Both the position numbers and the translations under genes were made by a program. Below, piece by piece: positions 40,970 to 49,445 of a stretch of DNA of 60,805 nt. Positions within the stretch are counted from its first letter, which is position 1. Every line of letters starts with the position of its first letter. The notes beneath the pieces were generated by a model. That model saw nothing but the letters and a program-made list of their open reading frames with translations, made no database searches and was not told the DNA's origin. Origin of the DNA: a virus. The stretch covers positions 1-60,805 of the IMG/VR virus record IMGVR_UViG_3300025087_000067; one strand, given 5' to 3'.

Positions 40970-41286
40970 ATAAAAAACAGAATTCAACGAGCGGTTCCAT
41001 CGCTCGATCATACCCGAGGCCGGGGGGCGCTCCCCTTTCAGATTCCACACATCGCGCTCGTCCCCCGGTCTCACTCCTCCCTATTGACGAGCACCTGGGT
41101 GCGGCCCAGGAGGCGGCGGACATTGGCGATATTGTTGAGACGCTCGCGAATATCCTCAACGCGTTGGATTGCGAAACTGAGCGGGCGATGCGCGAATGGG
41201 AATCAGGTAATCAAATCGAGGCACTGCGCAACGTGGCACAGACGTGCCGGACATGCGAGAAAATCATACAGGAGGCATGCGGATGA
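40966..41286 (+). CDS. Hypothetical protein, 106 residues
   Basis: It overlaps the neighbours by ATGA on the left and by a few bases on the right. The first 40 residues are polar and Pro-rich; the rest is a helical pair (ETLANILNALDCETERAMRE and ALRNVAQTCRTCEKIIQEA) with three Cys. No family is recognised. Confidence 0.5.
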   Translation: MNKKQNSTSGSIARSYPRPGGAPLSDSTHRARPPVSLLPIDEHLGAAQEAADIGDIVETLANILNALDCETERAMREWESGNQIEALRNVAQTCRTCEKIIQEACG

Positions 41287-41543
41287 ATACTGCGCATGAA
41301 AATTTAATAGCGCTCTGCCGGGAGCGTGGCGTTGAGATCGCGGACGATAACACGTTTCTCGTGCCGTCGTCCGATGGCACGAGAAAATACACGGTACGCG
41401 AAAAACCAAACCCGGATGCGATGGATACGGACATTCATTTATGGGATTGTAACTGCATGGCCGGGCAGCACGGGCGAATGTGCAAGCACGTTCGTCTCGT
41501 TTCGGAGATCGTTGAAATCTACGACGAAACGGCAGGGTTCTAA
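41283..41543 (+). CDS. SWIM-type zinc-finger protein
   Basis: Start ATG 41283, 86 residues. The motif CNCMAGQHGRMCKHV gives CxC-x8-CxH (Cys56, Cys58, Cys67, His69), the SWIM zinc finger that binds DNA or proteins. The N-terminal part looks like a small alpha/beta fold. Its partner is unknown; it lies among small genes before the Rad50-like cluster. Confidence 0.65.
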   Translation: MNTAHENLIALCRERGVEIADDNTFLVPSSDGTRKYTVREKPNPDAMDTDIHLWDCNCMAGQHGRMCKHVRLVSEIVEIYDETAGF

Positions 41544-41544
41544 A

Positions 41545-41709
41545 ATGATTGTCTGGCTACTCGTCGCCGTGGCCGCCATTGAGGCCATCGTAATAAGACA
41601 TCTATTACGGGAGCTCCACGAGAGTTGGAGCAATCAAAATATATTATTGAAACGTATTCGTGCGTTTCAATCCACGGTCGATGAGTTGACAAAAAAAGAT
41701 GGCCCGTAG
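41545..41709 (+). CDS. Small membrane protein, 54 residues
   Basis: The ATG at 41545 follows the previous stop by one base. One N-terminal membrane helix (MIVWLLVAVAAIEAIVI) is followed by a helix (LLKRIRAFQSTVDELTKK). Function unknown. The stop codon is inside the loop of the first hairpin annotated next. Confidence 0.5.
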   Translation: MIVWLLVAVAAIEAIVIRHLLRELHESWSNQNILLKRIRAFQSTVDELTKKDGP

Positions 41710-41735
41710 AACCGGGCCAATAAGCTGAGGCTTAT
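41701..41735 (+). terminator. Two tandem stem-loops
   Basis: GGCCCG-TAGAAC-CGGGCC (41701-41718) is followed directly by ATAAGC-TGAG-GCTTAT (41720-41735). No U-run follows. They separate the small-gene run from the recombination-type gene cluster and could end or process the transcript. Confidence 0.45.
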
Positions 41736-41801
41736 AACATCATCACTACGAGCATCCTGGCACAGATCAGGATTCCCGTCAACGGCGGGACAGGAGAGAT
41801 C

Positions 41802-42833
41802 ATGACTGCAACCAAACCAACCAAACCAACTGAAAAACCAGCGGAAACAAAACAGGAAACGAAACCCCTCACGAGCGCAACCGCACCCGTGAGCGTCCGG
41901 CCCGGCACGGAAATCGTGGAGATGCCGAACTCGAATCTCCAAATCAAACTCGGGCCGGATCACTCATTGATCCTCAGGCACAGCGCGGACGGTACGGTAA
42001 AAAAGGCCGCTTACGCCACCGTGCGGCTGAATCAATCGACCGGCGACATCGCGCAGATCGGCTACGGAGATAAAGCTTCGTGCATGATTTGTGAGAGCGG
42101 ATTTATAAAATTGAATTCCGTTCTCGGTCTCGATTGCAAACCAGCATCAACCGCAGACGCAGGATTCAACCCGAATCCCTATTTAGTGAAGGACGCGGCG
42201 GGCAACGTCTCGGGCGCGTACGTGTGTTACGAGGTTACGGGGCCGGACATGAAGGGGAGTATTGCAACGGTACGCCAGACGTTTTTTTTCAACGTCCGAC
42301 AGTATCTCGTCGAGTCTCTCGTTGGGGCCGCGTTCGATAAGACAAAAAAAGACGGGAGTATATATCAAAAAGCAACGGAAGGCTTTTCCTTCATGTCGCT
42401 ATCTGACTATCTCGCCAACCCCATCCCCGATACACAATACATCCCCATCGATGAGCGTGAGGTACTCGTAATCGAGCGCGGTACTCCCGCTCACAAAATA
42501 TACCTGCAGACCTCGATCAAGCTCTGCAAGGAGGCGGATCGCCGTGCTTCCACAATCTGTCGCCGTCTCGCGTTCTCACGGCATCCCGCGATTGCGCGGA
42601 CGAAACCGGAGAGCGTAATTAATGGGGTCGCGGAAATCAATTTGATCGTCTGGATGGTCGATGATTCGGCGGCGAATAATTCTCCAAAAATCGAACAGGA
42701 ATACACGGACGACGCCGGGACGCTCGGAGATGATGCGTTCGACGAATCGACGATCCCATCGCCAGATACAGTTGATCCCGCAACCGGAGAATTCCTGGGC
42801 GATTCATTATTCGGCGGGGAGGAAACGCTATGA
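41802..42833 (+). CDS. Unknown protein of the Rad50/helicase cluster, 343 residues
   Basis: It starts behind GGAGAGATC. The N-terminal 30 residues are Lys/Pro/Thr-rich. The core (about 40-280) has a zinc-like pair SCMICESG (only two Cys), VRQTFFFNVRQYLVESLVGA and VINGVAEINLIVWMVDD. The C-terminus is very acidic, as in single-strand-binding proteins (DAFDESTIPSPDT). Context with the Rad50-like ATPase and UvrD-like helicase suggests a recombination role such as a strand-annealing or DNA-binding protein, but no motif proves this. Confidence 0.5.
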   Translation: MTATKPTKPTEKPAETKQETKPLTSATAPVSVRPGTEIVEMPNSNLQIKLGPDHSLILRHSADGTVKKAAYATVRLNQSTGDIAQIGYGDKASCMICESGFIKLNSVLGLDCKPASTADAGFNPNPYLVKDAAGNVSGAYVCYEVTGPDMKGSIATVRQTFFFNVRQYLVESLVGAAFDKTKKDGSIYQKATEGFSFMSLSDYLANPIPDTQYIPIDEREVLVIERGTPAHKIYLQTSIKLCKEADRRASTICRRLAFSRHPAIARTKPESVINGVAEINLIVWMVDDSAANNSPKIEQEYTDDAGTLGDDAFDESTIPSPDTVDPATGEFLGDSLFGGEETL

Positions 42834-43588
42834 GTAATTTTAATCGAGTGAAAAAATATTTCTCAAATGCCATCGAATCTGAGTGGATATCTAAAGATGG
42901 AACCTGGCGTCACAAATCGGTATCAATCCCGCAATCCGCGACGCTGGGCGACGAGGTCGTGCTGGGCAACGAGGTCCGGCTGGGCGCCTGGGTCACGCTG
43001 GGCGACAGGGTCGTGCTGGGCGACAGGGTCGTGCTGGGCGACAGGGTCGTGCTGGGCAACGAGGTCGTGCTGGGCGACAGGGTCCGGCTGGACGACAGGG
43101 TCGTGCTGGGCAACGGGGTCGTGCTGGGCGACGGGGTCCGGCTGGGCGTCGGGGTCACGCTGGGCGTCGGGGTCACGCTGGGCGACAGGGTCACGCTGGG
43201 CGACAGGGTCACGCTGGGCGTCGGGGTCACGCTGGGCGACAGGGTCACGCTGGGCGACAGGGTCACGCTGGGCGACAGGGTCACGCTGGGCGACAGGGTC
43301 CGGCTGGACGACAGGGTCGTGCTGGGCGACGAGGTCACGCTGGATCGGCCACCATTCAGCATGATCCAGCTGAGGTACTCCTGTTATTTTTTTGCGCCCG
43401 GCATGATCGGCGTGGGGTGCGATATCCACCCAGCTACGTGGTGGGAGGACGAGACACAATGGCGACGCTGGGCCGACGAACACAATTACACAACAGAGGA
43501 TCGCGCTGATCTGATCGAGGCAATTGGGTTCTGCATCTCCTGGATGTTGCGGCGTGGATTATATAAAATTGCGGAGAAAAAATCATGA
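42830..43588 (+). CDS. Hexapeptide-repeat left-handed beta-helix protein
   Basis: A 252-residue protein with about 23 hexapeptides of the type VTLGDR/VVLGNE at residues about 37-173. This is the pattern of left-handed beta-helix acyltransferases and of some phage proteins. The C-terminal 80 residues (GVGCDIHPATWWEDETQWRR) form a separate domain with no acyltransferase active site that I can see. The repeat is coded by near-identical 18-bp units. The role is unknown, and it is coupled to both neighbours. Confidence 0.7.
   Translation: MSNFNRVKKYFSNAIESEWISKDGTWRHKSVSIPQSATLGDEVVLGNEVRLGAWVTLGDRVVLGDRVVLGDRVVLGNEVVLGDRVRLDDRVVLGNGVVLGDGVRLGVGVTLGVGVTLGDRVTLGDRVTLGVGVTLGDRVTLGDRVTLGDRVTLGDRVRLDDRVVLGDEVTLDRPPFSMIQLRYSCYFFAPGMIGVGCDIHPATWWEDETQWRRWADEHNYTTEDRADLIEAIGFCISWMLRRGLYKIAEKKS
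42938..43348 (+). repeat. 18-bp minisatellite coding hexapeptides
   Basis: About 23 units close to GTCACGCTGGGCGACAGG. Changes cluster in three codons (GTC/CTG kept, ACG or GTG, GAC-AGG or AAC-GAG). It is nearly stop-free in several frames on both strands. Confidence 0.9.
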
Positions 43589-45753
43589 TAATTAATAAAA
43601 TCACGCATGATGGCCTAGGTGCCCACGACGCCGCCTATCCCTGCTCGGGAATCACAATCTGGAACGGCCCCTACGGCGCGGGGAAAACTATCGCGCAAGA
43701 CGCCGTCCGGCTCGCCATGGCCGGTTCGACGCGCGACATAAAAACAATCGGGCGATTGCGCGAAACGATCTGGCGTGCGACGAGTCCACGGGTCATGGCC
43801 TGCGTCGAGATCGACGATGTTGAAATCCAACGAGAATACGCGGACTCGCAGAGTATCGCAATCAATCCCCCTGTACCCGGACTCGGGAAAAATTTGAAAC
43901 TCAATCAATTCTGGATCGACACAAATCTGGGCGGGCCGCCAGTGACGGCGGACCTCCAGGAGATCGATGATCTTTCACCCGAAAAATTCAACGCCTGGAT
44001 TTTGCAAAAAATCGGTGCTGAGGAAATCGACATAGCGGACGCAATCCGAACCCGGATCGACGACGAGACCGCAGACGGTGCGGTAATTGATTGCATCGAG
44101 AAATTACTAGAGAGCAATCGGCAGGGCAATCTCAGCGCCAGTGATTACATCCAAATCCTGGAGGAAAAATCCCGCGAACAGAAAAACGCAACGGTCGCAC
44201 TCCTCCACGATGCTGAGGCCAGCCGCCGCGATAGCTCGCGACTCGCAACCTCAATCCCCGCCATCGCCCAATCGATTGCGGATATGCAACAGCAATATGA
44301 TGCCGCGAAAACTGAGCACGAAGCAACGGTGAAAAATCTTGGCGAACAGGAGGAGCGGAACGCGCGCGTTCTCGCGATTCAAAAACGGATCGCGGACGCT
44401 GAGGCCGAATTGAAATCCCATGCGGAAATCCCAGGCGATTGCAATGTGGAATCGAAACGCGCGGACGCCGAGCGCGTGCAAGCCGCCGTAAAAATCGCGC
44501 GCGATGCCGCGGTAAACGTGGAGCGGGGAATCCAGGATGAGGCCGAGTCGCAAAAAGAGATTGATGATTATCGGGGTGGTATCGACGTATGGCTCGCGCA
44601 TTCTCTGGAGCGCGGGGAGGCGATGCTGGATGAGGCCACGGCCGATCTCGGCGATGCTAACGACCACGCGCTCGAACTCGCAAAACGGGAGGAGATGAAT
44701 CAATGCCCGAAATGTGGGCACAAATTTAAATCAAAAACCGCACAGCAGGAATTTGAGGCCGCGAAACGTAAATGCGAATCGCTCAAAAAACGGCACGCTG
44801 AATGTCTGGCCGCGGTCGAACAGGAACGGCAGGTTCCCGGCGATAGTTTTTTGACCGACAAAGAATTGCTCACGCTGACAAAAATCCGCGAACAGTTGGC
44901 CGCGGCAGAGATGGCTCTCGGAAACATCCGAGACAAGCTCGTGCTCGCACAGCAGAAAGCTGATGCGGCCGCTAAAGCCGTGGTCGATCTCTTGATCGAA
45001 ATTATGGGCGATGAATACAATGCGGCTCCCAACGTTATCGAATATGCAGAGGAGCAGGCAGAGCTCTGGCTATCGACGCTCTCCGCCATTCAATCGCGGG
45101 ACCAGGCGCGAAAAAATAAAGCAGATGCCGAGGCCGAGTTGGCCGGATTAGCGACAGTGAACCTCGATGATTTACGCGAACTCGAATCCATTCAAAAACA
45201 ATCCGGGCGCGTGCTCGAAAAACAGATCGCGGAAAAACAACGCGAACTCGCGAGCGCTCAAAAAATGTTCGGCGATGAGGATCGCATCGCGGCGTTGGAA
45301 TCGCAGGTAGAAACCGAGAAAATAGTTGTCGATATCGCGCAGGCCGTCCGCGCCGATGTTGCGGGAAATGCGCTGCAATCCATGATCGATACGATCAATC
45401 GCATATTAGATTCCGTGAATGTTGGATCGATTGCGATTCTCGACGGCGCATTCACGCTCACGACCCAGGCCGGTACGCGCCAGTGGGCGGCGCTCTCCTC
45501 GGGCGAGCGTGCATTTGTCGGCGTTGCCATCGCCGCCGCGTTCGCCGAAAAACGCGGAGCAAAAAAACTACAATGCATTTCAGTCGATAACGCCGAATGC
45601 GTTGGCCAGGAGCGGCTCTCGGACCTGCTCCAGATGGCGTCGTGCATCTGGAGCACGCTCCACGTCCAGTGTCTGATCGCCGGGCATTTCGATGCCGATC
45701 AACTCGATACCGATCTGCCGGACTGCACAGTGCACGATCTCCTCAGGAAATAA
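43585..45753 (+). CDS. Rad50/SbcC-like ATPase with zinc hook
   Basis: A 722-residue ABC-type ATPase. Walker A is GPYGAGKT (28-35). A long coiled coil has a CPKCGHKF zinc hook in the middle (Cys374, Cys377). The signature motif is ALSSGERAFVGVA (LSSGER at 637-642), and a divergent Walker B is QCISVDNAE (VDNAE for the usual LDEAE-type). Rad50 family proteins hold DNA ends with an Mre11 nuclease. I find no Mre11/SbcD gene beside it, so it may use a host nuclease or the neighbouring unknown protein. Confidence 0.8.
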   Translation: MIINKITHDGLGAHDAAYPCSGITIWNGPYGAGKTIAQDAVRLAMAGSTRDIKTIGRLRETIWRATSPRVMACVEIDDVEIQREYADSQSIAINPPVPGLGKNLKLNQFWIDTNLGGPPVTADLQEIDDLSPEKFNAWILQKIGAEEIDIADAIRTRIDDETADGAVIDCIEKLLESNRQGNLSASDYIQILEEKSREQKNATVALLHDAEASRRDSSRLATSIPAIAQSIADMQQQYDAAKTEHEATVKNLGEQEERNARVLAIQKRIADAEAELKSHAEIPGDCNVESKRADAERVQAAVKIARDAAVNVERGIQDEAESQKEIDDYRGGIDVWLAHSLERGEAMLDEATADLGDANDHALELAKREEMNQCPKCGHKFKSKTAQQEFEAAKRKCESLKKRHAECLAAVEQERQVPGDSFLTDKELLTLTKIREQLAAAEMALGNIRDKLVLAQQKADAAAKAVVDLLIEIMGDEYNAAPNVIEYAEEQAELWLSTLSAIQSRDQARKNKADAEAELAGLATVNLDDLRELESIQKQSGRVLEKQIAEKQRELASAQKMFGDEDRIAALESQVETEKIVVDIAQAVRADVAGNALQSMIDTINRILDSVNVGSIAILDGAFTLTTQAGTRQWAALSSGERAFVGVAIAAAFAEKRGAKKLQCISVDNAECVGQERLSDLLQMASCIWSTLHVQCLIAGHFDADQLDTDLPDCTVHDLLRK

Positions 45754-45755
45754 AA

Positions 45756-47399
45756 ATGGAAATTCAAATGAATAATTTCACCCCCACACCCGAACAGAGG
45801 AGGATTCTCGATGCAATCCGAACAGACAAAACCGTGGTGGTGCAGGCCGATCCCGGATCGGGAAAAACCACAACGCTACTCGCGGCCATCGAACAGGCTA
45901 TTACGGCGGGCACGCCTCCGTCGAGGATCCAGGCGCTCTCGTTCTCGGTTCGGCAATCGCAGGACATGGCAGAGAAACTTGCTGCTCGCGTCCTCGGTAT
46001 CGCTTGCGGCACTTGCCACAGCCTGGCTTATCGGCTGGTGAGCAACAATGCAGAGCGATTGGAAATCCGGCAACCGGTGCGCGTGCATAGCAGCCCGTGG
46101 GATCGCCGGGACCACGATCATCCCCTCTGGACGTTTTGGGTGCGCGCTCTCGAAATTTTTCCCGGCGCTCGTCGCCGTGGTGAAGCCGAAAAACATTTCC
46201 GAGATACGTGCAAGGGGCTGGGCGTGGTGACCTACGATGATCTCATTCAGTTTGCGCTCCTGATTCTGGATCGCGAATGGGATTCCGTCGATGTCGATTT
46301 ATTGTGCGTCGATGAAGCCCAGGATTTTCGGGAACCGGAAATTGAATTGATCGAACGGATCAAATACCGGAACCGTTTAATTCTCGGGGACCGGAACCAG
46401 ACAATCTACTCATGGCGCGGTGCCTCTGATCGCCTGTTCGATCTCCCCGGTACGCACTTGACGCTCTCTGATAATTTCCGGTCGATCAGAGAAATCGTGG
46501 AGATCGCGAACCGATTTATGGGCACGGCCATGCACGCGCAGAATGCCCGGAGATGCCCAGGCTCCTCAGATGGTTGGTCGCATGTCGATGGAGAGAGGGA
46601 TATCGCGCTTGAAACCGAGTGGATATCTCACTATATCTCCGAGGATATAGCGCACAAAAAAACCGTTGCCGTCCTCACTCGCACAAATTATTACGCCGAT
46701 AAAATCCGCGATGGATTGAGGGCGCTCGCCATTGAATGCACGGGCGATGAAATCAGGATGTTCGATGAGCCGTGGTTTCAGCGGTTCCTGGCGGCGTTGC
46801 GACTCTATGAGAATTCGACATCGAACGTCGATTGCGAGTACGTGTATCACCTCACGCCGAATGAAATTAAATGCGCGGTTGAAAACTCCGTTTATTATTA
46901 CGATTCTATCATTGAATTCAGGAATCTCGATCCGCTCTATATCGCCCACGCGCTCGAAGCCTACGAGGCCATCCGATACATGCTCATACAGGCCGTGGGG
47001 GAAAAATTAGCGGCAGAAAAATGGTCGAACGTAAAATACTTATGGAAAACATCTCCGTGTGGGACTGTCGCGGATTTTATCTCGTACATCGAGGACTTGG
47101 CGCGAACTCCCGCGGCGTTGCCGACCGACAAAGTTTTCGTTGGTCCAGTCCACGCGGCCAAGGGGCTTGAGTGGGATGCCGTGATTGTGGCCGGGTGCCA
47201 CGCCGGACATTTCCCGATTCAGAAACGGGGCACGAACCAACTGGAAGAGCGGCGTATTTTTTATGTTGCGATGACGCGCCCGCGATACGATCTCTGCTTC
47301 ACGTGGGCGCGTGAGCAGGATGGCTGGAGCGGGAAATCTCACGAGGTCCAGGCCTCGCCGTATTTCATAGAGATCGAGAGTGTGGAGGTAGGAGCATGA
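45756..47399 (+). CDS. UvrD/PcrA-like SF1 helicase
   Basis: The ATG at 45756 is chosen over an upstream frame inside the ATPase gene (ATG 45768 also possible); 547 residues. Motif I is ADPGSGKTTT (31-40); motif II is LLCVDEAQDF; motif III is LILGDRNQTIYSWRGA; motif IV-V is VFVGPVHAAKGLEWDAV; motif VI is RRIFYVAMTRPRYDL. It is a 3'-5' DNA helicase of repair and recombination, here next to a Rad50-like protein. Confidence 0.88.
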   Translation: MEIQMNNFTPTPEQRRILDAIRTDKTVVVQADPGSGKTTTLLAAIEQAITAGTPPSRIQALSFSVRQSQDMAEKLAARVLGIACGTCHSLAYRLVSNNAERLEIRQPVRVHSSPWDRRDHDHPLWTFWVRALEIFPGARRRGEAEKHFRDTCKGLGVVTYDDLIQFALLILDREWDSVDVDLLCVDEAQDFREPEIELIERIKYRNRLILGDRNQTIYSWRGASDRLFDLPGTHLTLSDNFRSIREIVEIANRFMGTAMHAQNARRCPGSSDGWSHVDGERDIALETEWISHYISEDIAHKKTVAVLTRTNYYADKIRDGLRALAIECTGDEIRMFDEPWFQRFLAALRLYENSTSNVDCEYVYHLTPNEIKCAVENSVYYYDSIIEFRNLDPLYIAHALEAYEAIRYMLIQAVGEKLAAEKWSNVKYLWKTSPCGTVADFISYIEDLARTPAALPTDKVFVGPVHAAKGLEWDAVIVAGCHAGHFPIQKRGTNQLEERRIFYVAMTRPRYDLCFTWAREQDGWSGKSHEVQASPYFIEIESVEVGA

Positions 47400-47689
47400 A
47401 CGCTCAGGAAATGGGGTACCGGTTGATCTGCTTGGAAAAGCAGCTGCGTGAGAAGGATGAACAAATCGAGAAACTGCGCGACGAGATGAAACTAAACGAA
47501 CTGGAAATTGAACGGATCGGATCCGAAATCAGCGCACTCGAAAGCAAATTGGGAAATTGTGGGATCGATCAATTGGATATTGAAAACGGAATTCAGGAAC
47601 TCGAAAAAGAGATCGAGGATATGCGCGATGAAATAAGGGAGTTGGATCGACAGATAGCAGAGATGGGGCAGTGGCATGAAAATCAGTGA
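47396..47689 (+). CDS. Coiled-coil protein, 97 residues
   Basis: It overlaps the helicase stop (ATGA). Almost the whole protein is coiled coil (LEKQLREKDEQIEKLRDEMK). There is no enzymatic motif. It could be an adaptor of the helicase/ATPase cluster. Confidence 0.55.
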   Translation: MNAQEMGYRLICLEKQLREKDEQIEKLRDEMKLNELEIERIGSEISALESKLGNCGIDQLDIENGIQELEKEIEDMRDEIRELDRQIAEMGQWHENQ

Positions 47690-48047
47690 ACGAAATCTAG
47701 AGATTGTGACATCGGAATCGACGGTATGGTTTTCTAAAAAAATATTTACAATCTACACAGTGGGCAATATTGATACCGGGGAACCTGTTTATTCAAGCGA
47801 TGATGATTTGAACCCAAAATCAATTTGCCTCGCCCCGCGAATGCTCCGCCGCCTGAAAGCCCTGCACGCGGCGCTCCAGAAACTCCCGCATACAGCTTTC
47901 GACCCCGATGACGATGACCTGCCAGAGGGGTTTGATATGACCGATACAGAGCAATCAGACGAGTATTGGAGCCAGCAGCCACACGGGCCTGTCAACTGGG
48001 AGATCAGGGAGATCGAGGCAATACTGAGAGAGGCTGGAGAACAATGA
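47676..48047 (+). CDS. Hypothetical acidic protein, 123 residues
   Basis: It overlaps both neighbours. A beta-rich start (SKKIFTIYTVGNIDTGEPVY) is followed by a helix (RMLRRLKALHAALQKL) and an acidic stretch (FDPDDDDLPEG). Family unknown. Confidence 0.5.
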   Translation: MKISERNLEIVTSESTVWFSKKIFTIYTVGNIDTGEPVYSSDDDLNPKSICLAPRMLRRLKALHAALQKLPHTAFDPDDDDLPEGFDMTDTEQSDEYWSQQPHGPVNWEIREIEAILREAGEQ

Positions 48048-48253
48048 ACATTCATGAAGCGCGATTGAAATCGCCAGTAAAAAAAATTCGCCGGGGATTT
48101 GTGGTTATTGATTTCAACCTCGACCCCACGGTAATGATCCACCTGCCCATGGGCGAGATCGTGGCCGACGACTGGGAGCCTGTTTTCCCCGAGAGCGAGA
48201 CTGCCGCGCTTAGTAGCGAGGATATCGAGCGCCGGATCAACACGCGCAACTAA
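48044..48253 (+). CDS. Hypothetical protein, 69 residues
   Basis: ATG 48044 overlaps the previous stop (ATGA). Small alpha/beta protein with KIRRGFVVIDFNLDPTVMIH. It resembles no family I know. Confidence 0.5.
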   Translation: MNIHEARLKSPVKKIRRGFVVIDFNLDPTVMIHLPMGEIVADDWEPVFPESETAALSSEDIERRINTRN

Positions 48254-48325
48254 TCGCGATCCGAGACACGCTCATATCGCTCCGTATTGATTGCAGGCCC
48301 TGGATCGAATTATTAAATTATCTAC

Positions 48326-48340
48326 TCGGCATTTTGCCGA
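48326..48340 (+). promoter_or_regulatory. Small stem-loop before 48362
   Basis: TCGGCA-TTT-TGCCGA is a perfect 6-bp stem in the 108-bp gap 48254-48361. It lies 21 bases before the next start and might affect ribosome access. No gene is seen in the gap. Confidence 0.35.
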
Positions 48341-48361
48341 TAAAATCAGAGGAGAATGATA

Positions 48362-48874
48362 ATGGCTAAACCATCCAACCAACCAATCACGGGAGCGGCG
48401 GCGGAGTGCCAGGAGTTAAAAATATTCCAGCCGTGCGGGCAAACCGACGACGAGAATAACGTCACGTACTCCACGGTAATCGTGGCGAACGTGCGTGATC
48501 TCCGGCTCATCACCATCGACGGCAACGGCGAGCGCCAGGAACAAGAGGCTCCACATGAGGGCGGCTTCGAGCTCGTGCTCACGAGCAAGCGTATCGATTG
48601 CGTTCATCCCATACCCATGTACCCAGCCGTTGAATATCAATCACCGCTGCAACTCATGGAGATGGTTATCGATCTCTATCAGGAGGCACAACGTTACACG
48701 CATAGCATCGCTCAGAACTCGCAGATCGGAGTTGAGGCGCAACAAAACATCGCGAAGGGATTGAAGTATATTGCGGACGCAATCGCGGCATTCGCCGAAG
48801 CGAAAAAAGGTTTGTCGTCCGTAAAACCGGAGCGCGACGAACGGCAGCCACGGCTCCCAGGGTTTGAAAATTAG
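48362..48874 (+). CDS. Hypothetical protein, 170 residues
   Basis: ATG 48362 with GAGGAGAA before it (48356 also possible). A beta-rich first half and a helical second half (YIADAIAAFAEAKKGL), then a basic tail. The C-terminus QPRLPGFEN is an unusual exposed end. Family unknown. Confidence 0.5.
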   Translation: MAKPSNQPITGAAAECQELKIFQPCGQTDDENNVTYSTVIVANVRDLRLITIDGNGERQEQEAPHEGGFELVLTSKRIDCVHPIPMYPAVEYQSPLQLMEMVIDLYQEAQRYTHSIAQNSQIGVEAQQNIAKGLKYIADAIAAFAEAKKGLSSVKPERDERQPRLPGFEN

Positions 48875-48977
48875 CACTTGAGGAAATCTGGACACGCAGG
48901 AGGTGATTGCAATGGGCCGATGTTAAAGGGCCTACGGAAATACAGAGTAAAAACATAACAATTGATTCTGTTACTCA

Positions 48978-49091
48978 GCCCCGCCGACTTCTGGTCTAGG
49001 GATCGAATCTCAGCGGGGCACTAAATACCCCAAACCAAGGGAATGCCAACGATATCCCCCAGCGGTCGCGGTATGGTCCGGGCCGCTGGGG
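48978..49091 (+). promoter_or_regulatory. Two strong stem-loops before the XRE gene
   Basis: GCCCCGC (48978-48984) pairs with GCGGGGC (49013-49019); then CCCCAGCGG (49057-49065) pairs exactly with CCGCTGGGG (49083-49091). They fill the 238-bp gap 48875-49112, which holds no gene of its own. They may end the upstream transcript or form operators for the repressor-like gene starting at 49113. Confidence 0.5.
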
Positions 49092-49112
49092 AGCAGGCAT
49101 CAAGGAGAGAAT

Positions 49113-49445
49113 ATGAAAAACCACGAACGCCCAACGGTTGGCGAGCGCATGAGCATCGCGCGGAAAATACGCGGAATGACGCAGGCGGAACTTGCGCTGA
49201 AAATAAAAGTGCATCCGGCGCAAATTTCAGAATGGGAAATATTCCGGCCCGTGCCGTTGCATCATCTCCCGGCGCTCGCCGAGAAACTCGTGGTGTCCAT
49301 CGAATACCTCATGGGCCAGAGCGATAAACCGTGGCCGTTCCAGGGCGCGGATGCGATTGATGTGCAGGGGCTCACGGCGGCGGACATCGAGTTGCTAAAA
49401 TCTATCGCGCGTGCAATGGCCGAACGAAATAATCCCCATGAATAA
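49113..49445 (+). CDS. XRE/Cro-CI-like repressor
   Basis: A 110-residue protein behind AAGGAGAG. The N-terminal HTH is of the XRE class: VGERMSIARKIRGMTQAELA, IKVHPAQISEWE and LHHLPALAEKLVVSIEYLMG. Such proteins set lysogeny or early gene control. It lies in the plus-strand gene run and overlaps the next gene by eight bases. Confidence 0.8.
   Translation: MKNHERPTVGERMSIARKIRGMTQAELALKIKVHPAQISEWEIFRPVPLHHLPALAEKLVVSIEYLMGQSDKPWPFQGADAIDVQGLTAADIELLKSIARAMAERNNPHE

Noticed and set aside
42938-43348. CRISPR-like regular repeats
   Set aside because: Units are contiguous 18-mers with no spacers and code hexapeptides; not a CRISPR array. The same holds for the 15-bp units at 60446-60805.
42867-43483. 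Alternative frames in the hexapeptide repeat (both strands)
   Set aside because: 18-bp repeats keep any stop-free frame open; no start context.
48978-49019. tRNA-like acceptor stem and a CGAAT loop
   Set aside because: Only about 42 bases between the arms, no anticodon arm and no proper T-stem; a simple stem-loop.
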